From Opitutaceae bacterium (GTDB lineage Bacteria > Verrucomicrobiota > Verrucomicrobiia > Opitutales > Opitutaceae), in the NCBI GenBank assembly GCA_027482185.1, contig JAIXWF010000013.1, positions 868,001-932,000 of the forward strand: 64,000 nt of DNA. The letters run 5' to 3'. Positions 19,845 through 30,349 of this stretch are shown piece by piece. The notes under the pieces are model-generated. The model did not search any database and was not told where the DNA came from. It saw only the letters and a list, made by a program, of their open reading frames with translations. Made by a program: the position numbers and the translations under genes. How positions within the stretch are numbered: the first letter of the stretch is position 1; each line of letters opens with the position of its first letter.

Positions 19845-20458
19845 TAGTCCGGCGAGCGCAGCGAGAACCAGAGGTAGAGCAGCACGCCGACGCAGATGCC
19901 GGAGTCGGCGACGTTGAAGGTCGGGTAGATGTAGTTGCCGAAATGGAAATCGAGGAAGTCGACGACGTGGCCGTGCTGGAGGCGGTCGACGAGGTTGCCG
20001 ACGATGCCGCCGCAGAGGAGTCCGAAGCAGACTTGGTTGCGGCGATCCTTCAGGCCGAGGGCGTGGCGCCAGAAATAGATCGCGACGATGGTGCCGAGGG
20101 CGAGGCAGGCGAGGGCGACGCTTTGGCCGGAGAACATGCTCCACGCGGCGCCGGTGTTGCCGACGTGGATCAGGTAGAAGAAGCCGCGGATGACCGGGAT
20201 GTCGTAGGTTCCGGTGTGCGCGTGCATCGGGTTGAACGGGATGTTCGCGACGACCCAGAGCTTCGTGGCTTGGTCGAGGGCGAAGACCGTGAGGCCGAGC
20301 ACCCAGAGCAAACGGTACACGGCGAGCCGTTGCTTGAACGGCCTCGGCGCGGACGAGATCCGGCCGGGGAACGGCGGCATGCTGTCCCGCGTCGCGCCCG
20401 GGAGCCGGTCCGCCCCGTCGGGTTTGGGCGGCGGAGTCGGGCCGGACGGGTCGGACAT
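19844..20458 (-). CDS. lspA: lipoprotein signal peptidase (signal peptidase II)
   Basis: 204 residues, longer than the usual 160-170 because of a Pro-rich cytoplasmic N-terminus of about 40 residues. Four membrane segments can be seen (about 52-68, 105-125, 128-145, 180-198). The catalytic aspartates lie in GGIVGNLVDRL and TFNVADSGI, and the NTGAAWSMF motif is conserved. It removes the signal peptide from diacylglyceryl prolipoproteins, such as those at 8167 and 29266. It is the last gene of the ileS-TraR/DksA-lspA run, a common arrangement. Confidence 0.94.
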   Translation of the reverse strand: MSDPSGPTPPPKPDGADRLPGATRDSMPPFPGRISSAPRPFKQRLAVYRLLWVLGLTVFALDQATKLWVVANIPFNPMHAHTGTYDIPVIRGFFYLIHVGNTGAAWSMFSGQSVALACLALGTIVAIYFWRHALGLKDRRNQVCFGLLCGGIVGNLVDRLQHGHVVDFLDFHFGNYIYPTFNVADSGICVGVLLYLWFSLRSPD

Positions 20459-20498
20459 CGGGGCGGGCGGGAGGCGGGCGCCGGGGCAGCGGGACGGG

Positions 20499-21377
20499 TT
20501 ATTCGTCGCCGCCGTCGTCTTCCATCATCTTGCCGCCTTCTTCGCCCATCTCGCCGAACAGGCCGGCCTGCGTGCGGGAGCGGTGGCGGTTGCGTTCGAG
20601 GTCCTTCTGGGCCTCGGCGGAATAGCGGGTGAACGGCACGGCGAGCAGGCGCTCCTTGGCGATCGGCTTCTGCGTGATCTCGCAGACGCCGTAGGTGCCG
20701 TCGTGGATGCGTTTGATGGCGGCCTCGATTTCCGAGAGGGCTTCCTGCTCGTTCGCCACCATGCTGAGGGCGAAGTCGCGGTCGAAGGTGTCGGTGCCGG
20801 CGTCGGCCATGTGCTGGCCGTAGGCGGAGAGGTCGCCGGCGTCGTCCTTGGCGGAACGCTTCAGCGTTTCCTCGGAGTGGCGCTCGATGCCCTCGGTGAG
20901 ATGCAGGCGGAGGTCGAGGAGGAGCTTGTGGTAGCGTTTGAATTTCTCCGGGACTTCCTTTTCCGCGAGGTCGACGGGTTTGCCCTTCTTCGGATTGAAG
21001 CCGAGGATGTCGGCGAGCGAGGCGGCCTTCACGTGCTGGGGCTTGGCCTTTTCGGCGCCGGCGGCGGCGGCCTTCGCGGCGGCCTTGGCGGTGGTCTTCG
21101 CCGGGAACGGCGAGGCGGTCTTCGAGGTGACGGTCTGCGCGATGGCGCGGACTTCATCCAAGCTGAAGGCGATCGGTTTGGTGGCGGTCTTGCGCTTCAG
21201 GATACTGTCGCGCAGCGCGGTTTTCTTGGACGGTTTTTCCATGGGAGGAGAACTCTTGGCAGCCTTGGGTGCCGGGGCCGGGGAGGCCGCGGCCTTGGCC
21301 GCCGGCTTGGCCGGGACCTTGGCCGGGGCGGCCTTCGGGGCGGGTTTCTTGACGGGGGTCTTGTTGTTCTTGGCCAT
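20499..21377 (-). CDS. TraR/DksA-like protein with degenerate zinc finger
   Basis: 292 residues from the ATG at 21377. The first 120 residues are Lys/Ala/Pro-rich and probably disordered (histone H1-like). A DksA-type coiled coil follows (about 165-250), then the finger region GTYGVCEITQKPIAKERLLAVPFTRYS. In classical DksA this finger has four Cys; here only one (GVC) remains, so zinc is probably not bound that way. DksA-like proteins enter the RNA polymerase secondary channel; the acidic coiled-coil tip would decide whether this one does. It lies 23 bp after ileS and 40 bp before lspA on the minus strand. Confidence 0.82.
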   Translation of the reverse strand: MAKNNKTPVKKPAPKAAPAKVPAKPAAKAAASPAPAPKAAKSSPPMEKPSKKTALRDSILKRKTATKPIAFSLDEVRAIAQTVTSKTASPFPAKTTAKAAAKAAAAGAEKAKPQHVKAASLADILGFNPKKGKPVDLAEKEVPEKFKRYHKLLLDLRLHLTEGIERHSEETLKRSAKDDAGDLSAYGQHMADAGTDTFDRDFALSMVANEQEALSEIEAAIKRIHDGTYGVCEITQKPIAKERLLAVPFTRYSAEAQKDLERNRHRSRTQAGLFGEMGEEGGKMMEDDGGDE

Positions 21378-21400
21378 GGGGAGTTTGGGGGGACGTAACC

Positions 21401-24250
21401 TTAGACGGACAGCGCCTCGGCGCAACGCGGGCACACGTCGCCGTGGGCCGACGCCTGCAACGCCGGCACCCAGCGCCAGCAGCGCGGGCAACGGACGAAG
21501 CCGAGTTCGCTGCAGGGGCGAACGGAGACGCCGAGGGCCGGCCCCGCGGCCGGACTCAGCGTGACATGCGAGACGATGAAGAGTTCGGGGAGAAAATCGC
21601 GGTGCCGTTCGAGCACGGCCGCGAGCGGGTCGCCGGCGGCGGGCGCAAGGGTGACGGCGGCGTCGAGCGACTTGCCCAGTTTGCCGGCGGCGCGCAGGGG
21701 CTCGATGGTCTCGTTGACCTGGGCGCGGACCTTGAGGAGCGCGGCGACGTCGGCCTCGAGCGCGGCGTCGGTCCACTCGGCCGGGGCGACGGGCCAATCC
21801 TGCAGGTGCACCGAATCCTCGGTGTATTCGACCTTGGCGACGGCGTAGCCCCAGGCTTCGTCGCAGGTGAACGTGAGCACCGGCGCGAGCAGGCGGACGA
21901 GCGCGTGGAAGATGTGGTGCAGCGCGGTCTGCGAGGAGCGGCGCAGCGGGGCCTTCGTGCCGAGCGTGTAGAGGCGGTCCTTGAGGATGTCGTGGTAGGT
22001 CGCCGACAGCGTGACCGCGCAGAACTGGTTGCAGAGCTGGTAGACGCGGTGGAACTCGTAGGCGTCGTAGGCCGCGGTGCAGTCGCGGATCAGCGCGGCC
22101 GTCTGGTGCAGAGCCCAGCGGTCGAGCGTGTCGAGTTGCGCGACGGGCACGAGGTCCTTGGCCGGATCGAAGTCGAAGAGGTTCGAGAGCTGGTAGCGGA
22201 ACGTGTTCCGGAAAAGCCGGTAGGCGTCGCCGACGTGCTTCAGGATCTCGTCGTCGACGGGGATGTCGTCGCGGAAATCCTGCGAAGCGATCCAGAGGCG
22301 GATGACGTCGGCGCCGTGCTGGTTGACGTAGGCGTCGGCCGTCTGGGGCTTCTGGTAGGTCGAGCTCTTGGAGATTTTCTGGCGGTTCTTGTCGACGATG
22401 AAGCCGTGGGTGAGGACGGCCTTGTAGGGCGCGGCGCCGAAGGCGATCACGCTCGTCCAGAGCGAGGACTGGAACCAGCCGCGGTGCTGGTCGCTGCCCT
22501 CGAGGTAAAGGTCGGCGGGCCATTGCGTGCCGCCTTGGCCGCGCTTGAGGACGGCGGCGTGCGTCGAGCCGGAATCGATCCAGACATCGAGGGTGTCGCG
22601 GCCGCAGGTGAGCGCGGATGGCGCCGGCCAGCCCACGGGCAACGCGATGCCTTCGAGAATCTGCGCGGGCGAGGCGTCGTACCAGAAATTCGTGCCCTTG
22701 AGCGCAAACTTGTCGGCGATGGCGCGGACGACGCCGGCGTCGAGGTACGCGTTTTTCTTCTCGTCGTAGAACGCGGGGATCGGCACGCCCCAGGCGCGCT
22801 GGCGGCTGATGCACCAATCGGGGCGCGATTCGACGGCGCCGCGGATACGGGCCTCGCCCCAGGCGGGAATCCAACCCTTGGCGGCGGCGATCTTCTCGAT
22901 CTCGCGCAACGCGAGGGCGCGGTGGCCCTGGCGGTCGAGCGAGACGAACCACTGGTCGACGGCGCGGAAAATGATCGGGGTCTTCGAGCGCCAGCAATGC
23001 GGGTAGCTGTGCGTGTAGCGTTCCTTCGCGAAGAGGGCGCCGACGGCGTCGAGTTTCTTCAGCACCGCGATGTTGGCCGGCGAAGTTTTCTTGGCGGCGA
23101 GATCCTCGACGGACTCGAGGGTGGTAAGGCCGACGAGGTCGGCGGGCACCTGGCCGTCGTCGAGGTAGCGGCCGTCGTCGCCTACGGGGCAGTAGATGCC
23201 GAGCTTGTACTTCAGGCCGGTGAGATAGTCCTCGGCGCCGTGGCCGGGGGCGGTGTGCACGCAGCCGGTGCCGCTGTCGGTCGTGACGTAGTCGGCGAGC
23301 ACGACGGGCGAGGCGCGGTCGACAAAGGGATGGCGCGGCGCGAGGTGCTCGAGGGCGGCGCCCTTGAGCGTGAGCACGGTCGCCGGCTGGGCCTCGAGCT
23401 TGGCCGCCTTGAGCACGGAGCCGAGGAGCGCGGCCGCGACGACGATGCGTTCGGCGCCGAGATCGGCGACGACGTAGTCGACTTCCGGATGCACCGCGAT
23501 CGCGAGGTTGGCGGGAATCGTCCAGGGCGTGGTCGTCCAGATGACGACGAAGAGCGGTTTGTCCGCGGGGAGGTTGAACTTCGCGGCCTGGTCGGCCGGG
23601 ACGGCGAACCGCACCCAGATCGACGGCGAAATGTGGTCCTTGTACTCGATCTCGGCCTCGGCGAGGGCGGTCTCGAACGGGATGCTCCAGTAGACGGGCT
23701 TCTTGCTGCGGTAAACGAGACCCTGTTCGACGAAGGCGGCGAAGGTGCGGACGATGTCGCCCTCGAAGGCCGGGGCCTTCGTCTTGTATTCGTTTTTCCA
23801 ATCCGCCAGCACGCCGAGGCGTTTGAACTGGCCGGTCTGTTTCGCGATCCAGCTTTCGGAGAACTCGTCGCACTTCGCGCGGAGCTCGGCGGTCGTGAGC
23901 GTCAGTTTCTTCTCCTGGATCTCGCGGGAAACCTTCTGCTCGATCGGCAGGCCGTGGCAGTCCCAGCCCGGGACGTAGGGCGTCCGGAAGCCGCGCATCG
24001 ACTTGAAGCGGTTCACGGTGTCCTTGAGGACCTTGTTCAGCGCGGTGCCGATGTGGACATCGCCGTTGGTGAACGGAGGGCCGTCGTGGAGGACGAAGGC
24101 GGGGGCGCCGGCGCGCTTTTGCTGGATGGCGGCGTAGAGTCCGGTCTTTTCCCAGTGGGCCACCCGGCCCGGCTCGCGTTGCGCCAGACCGGCGCGCATC
24201 GGGAAATCCGTTTTCGGGAGCTGCAGGGTTTCTTTCAGGTCTTGGGCCAT
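21401..24250 (-). CDS. ileS: isoleucyl-tRNA synthetase
   Basis: 949 residues, a normal bacterial length. It charges tRNA-Ile and edits Val-tRNA. The class I signatures are HIGT in GPPFTNGDVHIGTALNK and KISKS in RQKISKSSTYQKP. The CP1 editing domain (TTTPWTIPANLAIAVHPEV, GTGCVHTAPGHGAEDY) is intact. The C-terminus has a zinc-ribbon (CPRCWRW...CPRCAEA), marking the zinc-dependent bacterial type. It is the first gene of a three-gene run and has its own promoter candidate. Confidence 0.97.
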   Translation of the reverse strand: MAQDLKETLQLPKTDFPMRAGLAQREPGRVAHWEKTGLYAAIQQKRAGAPAFVLHDGPPFTNGDVHIGTALNKVLKDTVNRFKSMRGFRTPYVPGWDCHGLPIEQKVSREIQEKKLTLTTAELRAKCDEFSESWIAKQTGQFKRLGVLADWKNEYKTKAPAFEGDIVRTFAAFVEQGLVYRSKKPVYWSIPFETALAEAEIEYKDHISPSIWVRFAVPADQAAKFNLPADKPLFVVIWTTTPWTIPANLAIAVHPEVDYVVADLGAERIVVAAALLGSVLKAAKLEAQPATVLTLKGAALEHLAPRHPFVDRASPVVLADYVTTDSGTGCVHTAPGHGAEDYLTGLKYKLGIYCPVGDDGRYLDDGQVPADLVGLTTLESVEDLAAKKTSPANIAVLKKLDAVGALFAKERYTHSYPHCWRSKTPIIFRAVDQWFVSLDRQGHRALALREIEKIAAAKGWIPAWGEARIRGAVESRPDWCISRQRAWGVPIPAFYDEKKNAYLDAGVVRAIADKFALKGTNFWYDASPAQILEGIALPVGWPAPSALTCGRDTLDVWIDSGSTHAAVLKRGQGGTQWPADLYLEGSDQHRGWFQSSLWTSVIAFGAAPYKAVLTHGFIVDKNRQKISKSSTYQKPQTADAYVNQHGADVIRLWIASQDFRDDIPVDDEILKHVGDAYRLFRNTFRYQLSNLFDFDPAKDLVPVAQLDTLDRWALHQTAALIRDCTAAYDAYEFHRVYQLCNQFCAVTLSATYHDILKDRLYTLGTKAPLRRSSQTALHHIFHALVRLLAPVLTFTCDEAWGYAVAKVEYTEDSVHLQDWPVAPAEWTDAALEADVAALLKVRAQVNETIEPLRAAGKLGKSLDAAVTLAPAAGDPLAAVLERHRDFLPELFIVSHVTLSPAAGPALGVSVRPCSELGFVRCPRCWRWVPALQASAHGDVCPRCAEALSV

Positions 24251-24269
24251 GCCGGAATAAAGGGGCGGG

Positions 24270-24297
24270 AGGCTAGGTCGGCACAGAGGAGAGTCAA
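24270..24297 (-). promoter_or_regulatory. sigma-70 type promoter of ileS
   Basis: On the minus strand TTGACT (24297-24292) is separated by 16 bp from TAGCCT (24275-24270). Transcription would start near 24263, 13 bases before the ATG. The leader is too short for a T-box, which these bacteria are not expected to use. Confidence 0.5.
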
Positions 24298-24364
24298 GGG
24301 GAACGGCTGGTTTCCGCCCCTCGGAAAACCCGTCGTGGCGCGCGGCGGCGGCGGGTCCGCGCCG

Positions 24365-25726
24365 TCACGCGATGCGCGCCGCCAATTTTTCGCCGGCCGC
24401 GAGGCAGGCCGGCACGGAAATGCCGTCGCGCGCCTGGCCGCCGATGAGCAAGCCGGGCAGCGCGCGCTCCGCGGCGGCCATCGTCTCGAGGTGCTGCTCG
24501 TAGCCGAGATCGTACTGCGGGATCGCGCGCGGCCAGAATTCCGAACGTTGGAAAACCGGCGCGCCTTCGACGCCGAGCAGGGCGGCGAGGTCCGGCGCGG
24601 CGGTCGCGAGCAACGCGGCGGGACTCTGGCGCGCGAGCGCGGGCTGCCGCGTGCCGCCGATCAGCACCGTGAGCGCGACGTGGCCCGCCGGCGCGCGGCC
24701 TGGGAACAGCGACGACGAAAACAGCACGCCGAGGATCGAGCGGCGCTCGACCTCCGGCACAAGCAGGCCGAAGCCGTCGAGCGGATGCGCGACCTGCTCC
24801 CGCCGATAGCCGAGGAAGAGCGAGGCGACGGGCGGGTGTTCGATGGCGTCGAGGGCCGCGAGCGGGCGTTCGCCATGCGGACCGAAGCGCAGTTGCGCGA
24901 GCGCGGGGGCGGGGAGCGCGGCGACGACGCGGTCGAAGGCCTCGGTGCGCGTCGCGGTGCCGTCGTGCCAGACGACGTTCCAGGGTTGGCCCGGCAGGAG
25001 CGCCTCGAGCCGCGCACCGGTGACGAGCGTGCCGACGGGCAGGCGTGCGGCAAGGGTGTCGGGCAGGACCTGCAGCCCGGCGGCGAAGGAGAAAATTCCC
25101 GGGCGCACGCCGGGCGGCCGGGCGCGGGCGGCTGCGAGTTGGCCGCGGAGCAGCGAGCCGTGGGTGCGCTCGATTTCCAAAAGTTTGGGAAACGCGTGCC
25201 TCGTCGAGAGCTTGGCCGGATTGCCGGCATAGATGCCGGTGACGAACGGATTCAGCGCGTAGTCGACGATCTCGGCGTTGAAGTGGCCGCGGATGAAATC
25301 CTGCAGGCTCAAGTCCGCGGTCCGCACGCGCGGCCGGGTGAGAAACTCGGCGAGGAAGGCGGCTTTGGCACGGACGGAAAACAGGCGCGAGCGCAGCAGC
25401 GCTGGCGGCGAAAGCGGCAACGCAACGGGCCGGCCGCGGCGGACGACGTAGCGGTGTTTGGCTTCCGGGGCCGCCGGGACGACGGCGGCGTCGAGGCCGA
25501 GGTCCGCGAGCAAGGTCGCGAGCGCGGGCTCGCCGCCAAGGATCGTGTTGGGACCGTGCTCGAAGAGCCAACCGGCTTCGGCCTCCGAGCGGATCGCCCC
25601 GCCGGTACGCGGGCCGGCCTCGAAGAGCCGCACGCGCACGCCGCGCTGCGCGAGGCGGAACGCGGCGGTCAGGCCGGTGATGCCGCCGCCGAGGACGGCG
25701 ACCGAGCGGGCGGGAGAGGCGGGCAC
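24365..25726 (-). CDS. hemG: oxygen-dependent protoporphyrinogen oxidase (HemY type)
   Basis: 453 residues from the GTG at 25726. An FAD-binding dinucleotide fold opens the protein (VAVLGGGITGLTAAFRLA, then the Glu in RLFEAGPRTGG). The family motifs GWLFEHGPNTI, NPFVTGIYAGNP and the C-terminal GLLIGGQARDGISVPACLAAG are present. It oxidises protoporphyrinogen IX to protoporphyrin IX with O2. This is the flavoprotein amine-oxidase type often called HemY, unrelated to the flavodoxin-like HemG of E. coli. It is the last of three heme genes, 16 bp after hemE. Confidence 0.93.
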   Translation of the reverse strand: MPASPARSVAVLGGGITGLTAAFRLAQRGVRVRLFEAGPRTGGAIRSEAEAGWLFEHGPNTILGGEPALATLLADLGLDAAVVPAAPEAKHRYVVRRGRPVALPLSPPALLRSRLFSVRAKAAFLAEFLTRPRVRTADLSLQDFIRGHFNAEIVDYALNPFVTGIYAGNPAKLSTRHAFPKLLEIERTHGSLLRGQLAAARARPPGVRPGIFSFAAGLQVLPDTLAARLPVGTLVTGARLEALLPGQPWNVVWHDGTATRTEAFDRVVAALPAPALAQLRFGPHGERPLAALDAIEHPPVASLFLGYRREQVAHPLDGFGLLVPEVERRSILGVLFSSSLFPGRAPAGHVALTVLIGGTRQPALARQSPAALLATAAPDLAALLGVEGAPVFQRSEFWPRAIPQYDLGYEQHLETMAAAERALPGLLIGGQARDGISVPACLAAGEKLAARIA

Positions 25727-25742
25727 GGCGCGGTGCCCGGGC

Positions 25743-26774
25743 TCAGTTTTTCCAGCCGGTCACGGTGTCGACGAGCGCCTGCATGCACTCGATCTTCGCG
25801 TGCGGCATGATGCCGTGGCCGAGATTGAAGATGTGGCCGGCGGTGCCGCGCATGGATCCGAGGAGGCGCGAGGCCTGGTCGCGCACGATTTCGGGCGTGG
25901 TGTTGAGCAGGACGGGATCGAGATTGCCTTGGACGGCGACGTTGGCGGGGAGGGTGCGGCGGACGACGGCGAGGTCGTTCGTCCAGTCGACGCTGAGCAC
26001 ACGCACGCCGGTGAAGGCTTGGTCCGTGAGGTGCGGCGCGGTGCCCTTGGCGTAGAGGATAATCGGGAAATCCTTCGGCAGCTCGGCGACAATGGCGCGG
26101 ATCCAACGCAGCGAGGCGGCCTCGTAATCCGGGCCGGCGACGATGCCGCCCCAGGAATCGAAGATCTGGATCGCGTCGGCGCCGGCGGCGATCTGCTGTT
26201 TGAAATAGGCGATGAGCGAAGCGGTGAGTTTTTCGAGCAGGGCGTCGAACATGCCGCGGTCGGTGTAGAACAGCAGCTTGATGCGCTCGAATTCCTCGGA
26301 GCTGCCGCCCTCGACCATGTAGGTGGCGAGCGTCCACGGCGAACCGCCGAAGCCGAGCAGGGCCTTGGTGCCGGCGAGTTCCTTTTTCAGCAGCGCGAGC
26401 GTGGCGCCGACATAGTGCAGGCGTTCGGGGACGGCGCTGGCCGGGGCGAGGGCGTCGACCTGGGCGCGCGTTTCGAGCCGGTACTCCATCGCGATGCCGC
26501 CTTGGTCGCGGAACTTGTAGCCTTGGCCGAGGGCCTCGGGGATGACGAGGATGTCGGAAAACAGGATCGCCGCATCGAGGGCGAAGCGCCGCAGCGGCTG
26601 GAGTGTGACCTCCTGCGCGAGTTCGGGCGTGCGCACCATCTCGAGGAACGAGGACTTCGCCTTGAGGGCGCGGTATTCGGGCAGGTAGCGGCCGGCCTGG
26701 CGCATGACCCAGAGGGGCGGGCGGTCGAGGGGCTGGCAGGCGCAGGCGGCGAGGAAGCGTTCGCGGGAAGTCAC
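25743..26774 (-). CDS. hemE: uroporphyrinogen decarboxylase
   Basis: 343 residues from the GTG at 26774. The signature PPLWVMRQAGRYLPEYR is at residues 19-35, and the catalytic region AAILFSDILVIPEALGQG follows. ADAIQIFDSWGG and FNLGHGIMP are also characteristic. It converts uroporphyrinogen III to coproporphyrinogen III, the substrate of HemF encoded upstream. The 88-bp gap before it holds a short three-unit heptamer repeat. Confidence 0.96.
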   Translation of the reverse strand: MTSRERFLAACACQPLDRPPLWVMRQAGRYLPEYRALKAKSSFLEMVRTPELAQEVTLQPLRRFALDAAILFSDILVIPEALGQGYKFRDQGGIAMEYRLETRAQVDALAPASAVPERLHYVGATLALLKKELAGTKALLGFGGSPWTLATYMVEGGSSEEFERIKLLFYTDRGMFDALLEKLTASLIAYFKQQIAAGADAIQIFDSWGGIVAGPDYEAASLRWIRAIVAELPKDFPIILYAKGTAPHLTDQAFTGVRVLSVDWTNDLAVVRRTLPANVAVQGNLDPVLLNTTPEIVRDQASRLLGSMRGTAGHIFNLGHGIMPHAKIECMQALVDTVTGWKN

Positions 26775-26788
26775 GGGTGTGGTCGGGA

Positions 26789-26809
26789 GTTGGGCGTTGA
26801 AAGTTGGGG
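26789..26809. repeat. short heptamer array (GTTGGGC, GTTGAAA, GTTGGGG)
   Basis: Three 7-bp units between hemF and hemE with the GTTGAAA core seen at 8627, 19677, 30831 and 34912. It is too short to be sure on its own; the shared core and the intergenic position support it. Confidence 0.5.
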
Positions 26810-26862
26810 GCGGGGGACCGGAGGGCGAGGCCGGGAAGTGCGCATCGGCTGCGTTTTCCGCC

Positions 26863-27922
<1,060 letters not shown>

Positions 27923-27927
<5 letters not shown>

Positions 27928-29179
27928 GCGAGCTGGCGACGAGGCCGAGGGCCCACGTCAAGACTGGGCTTTGCGCGTCGCGCACGACGAGTTGCAGGCC
28001 GGAGGTGAGGCCGCCGGCCAATGGTACCGGCACGCTGAGGACGGGCAGGCCGCCGAGGCTGGCGGGCGCGGTGAGCGTCAAGATGCGGTTCCGGTTTTCC
28101 AAGGTGCACTCCGCTTTCGTGAAGGCGGGCAAGGGCGACGCCGGGAGCACGAGGAAATCGAAGGTGCGGAAAAACGCGGCCCAGACGGCGCGGACGTCGG
28201 CGCAGACGGCGTTCGCGGCGGCTTTGGCCTCCGGCGTGATGCCCGGGCCGCGGCTGAGGCGGCTCCAGACGCCGGGATCGTAGCGGTCGCGGTAGCGCTC
28301 GGCCCAGGTGCGGTGGACCTGCCACGCCTCGTGCGCGACCACGGTGTTGTAGGCGTCGCGCGCGGGCGCGAAACCGGCGGCGAGGGCGTCGGCCGTGGCG
28401 GCATCGGCAGGAGCGGCGAAGCGCGCGGCGGCGGCGCGGCAGGCGGCGGCGACGGCCGGGTCGACGCCGGGCAACTCGAGGTAGCAGCCGCGCGCCGTTG
28501 CCGCGGTTGCGGGCGGGAGCGCAACGAGGGCGGCGAGTGAGGCGCGGAGATCGGCGGCGTGGGCCGTGAACCAGCCGGCGGTGTCGAACGCGGGCGAGAG
28601 GGGAAACGCGTCTCGGATCCACGGCTCGCGCGGCGAGAAACGGATCCCGTAGAGCCCGCAGAAGGCGGCGGGCAGGCGGACTGAGCCGCCGGTGTCGCTG
28701 CCGAGGGCGAGCGGCACGAGGCCCGCGGCGACGGCGGCGGCGGAACCGCTGCTGGAGCCGCCGGTGACGCGGTCGGGGAAACGCGGGTGCGGGCAGTCGC
28801 CGAAATGGGCGTTCTCGCCGGTGATGCCGTAGGCGAACTCGTGCATCTGCGTTTTGCCGACGGCGGCGGCGCCGGCGGCGGCGAAGGCGGCGACGAGGGC
28901 GGAATCGGCCGACGGCGTCGGCCGCAGCTCCGGCAGAAACGTCGACCCCGCGGCGGTGGGCCAGCCGGCGACATCGAAGAGATCCTTCACGAGCAGCGGC
29001 ACGCCGGCGAGCGGCCCGCCGGCGGTGCGGGCGGCGGCGAGGCGGGCGGCGAGAACGGATTCGTCCGGCAGCAGGGCGAGAACGGCGCGGCGGTGGGCGG
29101 GGGAGAAAGCGGCGGCCCGCCGGTGGAGCTCGCGCGCGGCGGCGGCGGGGTCGAGGGCTTGCCAGTCACGGAACGTCAT
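27923..29179 (-). CDS. amidase signature family hydrolase
   Basis: 418 residues from the ATG at 29179. The amidase signature Ser-cisSer-Lys triad is visible: Lys in GVPLLVKDLFD, the Gly/Ser loop VTGGSSSGSAAAVAAG, and the nucleophile Ser in ALGSDTGGSVRLPA. The KTQMHEFAYG and CGLYGIRFSPR segments are typical. It hydrolyses an unknown amide; it lacks GatA context (no gatB or gatC nearby). The reading frame ends inside an inverted repeat, so its last residues (ASSP) may derive from a repeat insertion. Confidence 0.87.
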
Positions 29180-29265
29180 CGCGGCCACTTTCGGAACGCG
29201 GCGCCATGACGCAAACCTTCGCGGATGTTGCTCGCGCGGGCAAAACGCGTTGGGTGACATCCGCC

Positions 29266-30300
29266 ATGGTTCCGCGCCTGTCCTGTTTTCTGTTGGTCGC
29301 GCTGGCGTTGCTGTCGGCCGGCTGCGGCCGGAAGACGGCGACGCCGGGCGGTGCCGCGGCCGAGCGGGGCGCACCGGCGCCGGCTCCGGCGCTGCGCAAG
29401 GTCGTGCTGCAGACCGATTGGTTTCCGCAGGGCGAACACGGCGGCTTCTACCAGGCGCAGGCGAAGGGATTTTACCGTGCGGCGGGGCTCGAGGTGGACA
29501 TCTGGTCGGGCGGGCCCGGATCCGGGATCAAACTGAAGGTCGCGAAGGGCGAGGCGGACTTCGGATTGAACCGCAGCGACGACGTGATCCTCGCGGCGAG
29601 CCGCGGGCTGCCGCTGGTGATCGTGGCGGCGGTGATGCAGCACGATCCGATGGCGCTGATGGTGCATGCGGCGAGTCCGGTGCAGTCGCTGCGCGACCTC
29701 GGCGGGCGCACGGTGATGGGCAACATCGGCCTGGCCTACTTCCCGTATCTGGAACGCCGTTACGGCTACACGATCGAGAAGCGGCAGAACACGTTCGCGC
29801 TGGGGGAGTTTTTGGCGAATCCGGACCTGATCCAGCAATGCGTCGTGACCAACGAGCCCTTCTTCGCGCGGCGGCAGGGCAAGGCGGTGCGCACGCTGTC
29901 GCTGGCGGAATCGGGCTACGATTGCTACCACACGATCTTCACGCGGCGGGAACTCGTGCGCGATGCGCCGGACGTGATCCGGGCCTTCGTGCACGCGTCG
30001 ATCCGCGGCTGGCGCGACTACCTCGAGGGCGATCCGGCGCCGGCGTACGCCGCGATTCTGGCGCAAAACCGCGACATGACGCCGGAGCTGTTGGCGTTTT
30101 CGCGGAGCGAATTGATCCTGCGGCATTTGGTCCACGGGGAGCGGGAGAAGGGCGAGGACATCGGGCAGATCTCGCTGGCGCGGATCGCGGACGAGATCCT
30201 GTTGCTGCGCGACCTGAAGATTCTGGAAGTGCCGTTGGCGGCGGCGCAAATTGCGACGAAGGAATTCCTGCCGCCGGCCCCGGCGCCGGGCGGGCGCTGA
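29266..30300 (+). CDS. NMT1/THI5-like substrate-binding lipoprotein
   Basis: 344 residues from the ATG at 29266; the open frame extends 60 bp upstream, but this Met opens the signal. Lipobox LLSAGC puts the lipidated Cys at about residue 17. The rest is a periplasmic binding protein fold of the NMT1/SsuA group: LQTDWFPQGEHGGFYQAQAKGFY, then LKVAKGEADFGLNRSDDV. Homologues bind pyrimidine thiamine precursors, alkane sulfonates or similar. No ABC permease or ATPase lies beside it, and I see no TPP riboswitch upstream, so the ligand is open. Confidence 0.82.
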   Translation: MVPRLSCFLLVALALLSAGCGRKTATPGGAAAERGAPAPAPALRKVVLQTDWFPQGEHGGFYQAQAKGFYRAAGLEVDIWSGGPGSGIKLKVAKGEADFGLNRSDDVILAASRGLPLVIVAAVMQHDPMALMVHAASPVQSLRDLGGRTVMGNIGLAYFPYLERRYGYTIEKRQNTFALGEFLANPDLIQQCVVTNEPFFARRQGKAVRTLSLAESGYDCYHTIFTRRELVRDAPDVIRAFVHASIRGWRDYLEGDPAPAYAAILAQNRDMTPELLAFSRSELILRHLVHGEREKGEDIGQISLARIADEILLLRDLKILEVPLAAAQIATKEFLPPAPAPGGR

Positions 30301-30349
30301 CTGCGGCCGGGATTGCACCGCGGGGGCGGGGCGGTTTTCGTGGCGGGGC

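Noticed and set aside
20499-23873. A 1124-codon minus-strand frame that would fuse ileS sequence to the TraR/DksA protein
   Set aside because: The part upstream of 21377 is out of frame with ileS and reads as Arg/Pro-rich shadow. The real gene starts at the ATG at 21377.
21443-25810. A 1455-codon open frame on the plus strand, opposite ileS and hemG
   Set aside because: It lies antisense to clear ileS and hemG genes. Its Arg/Gly/Val/Ala-rich sequence has no domain. In GC-rich DNA long antisense frames arise from codon bias of the true gene.
29180-29265. A TPP riboswitch before the NMT1/THI5-like lipoprotein
   Set aside because: No CTGAGA box or related thi-box block is present in the short gap.
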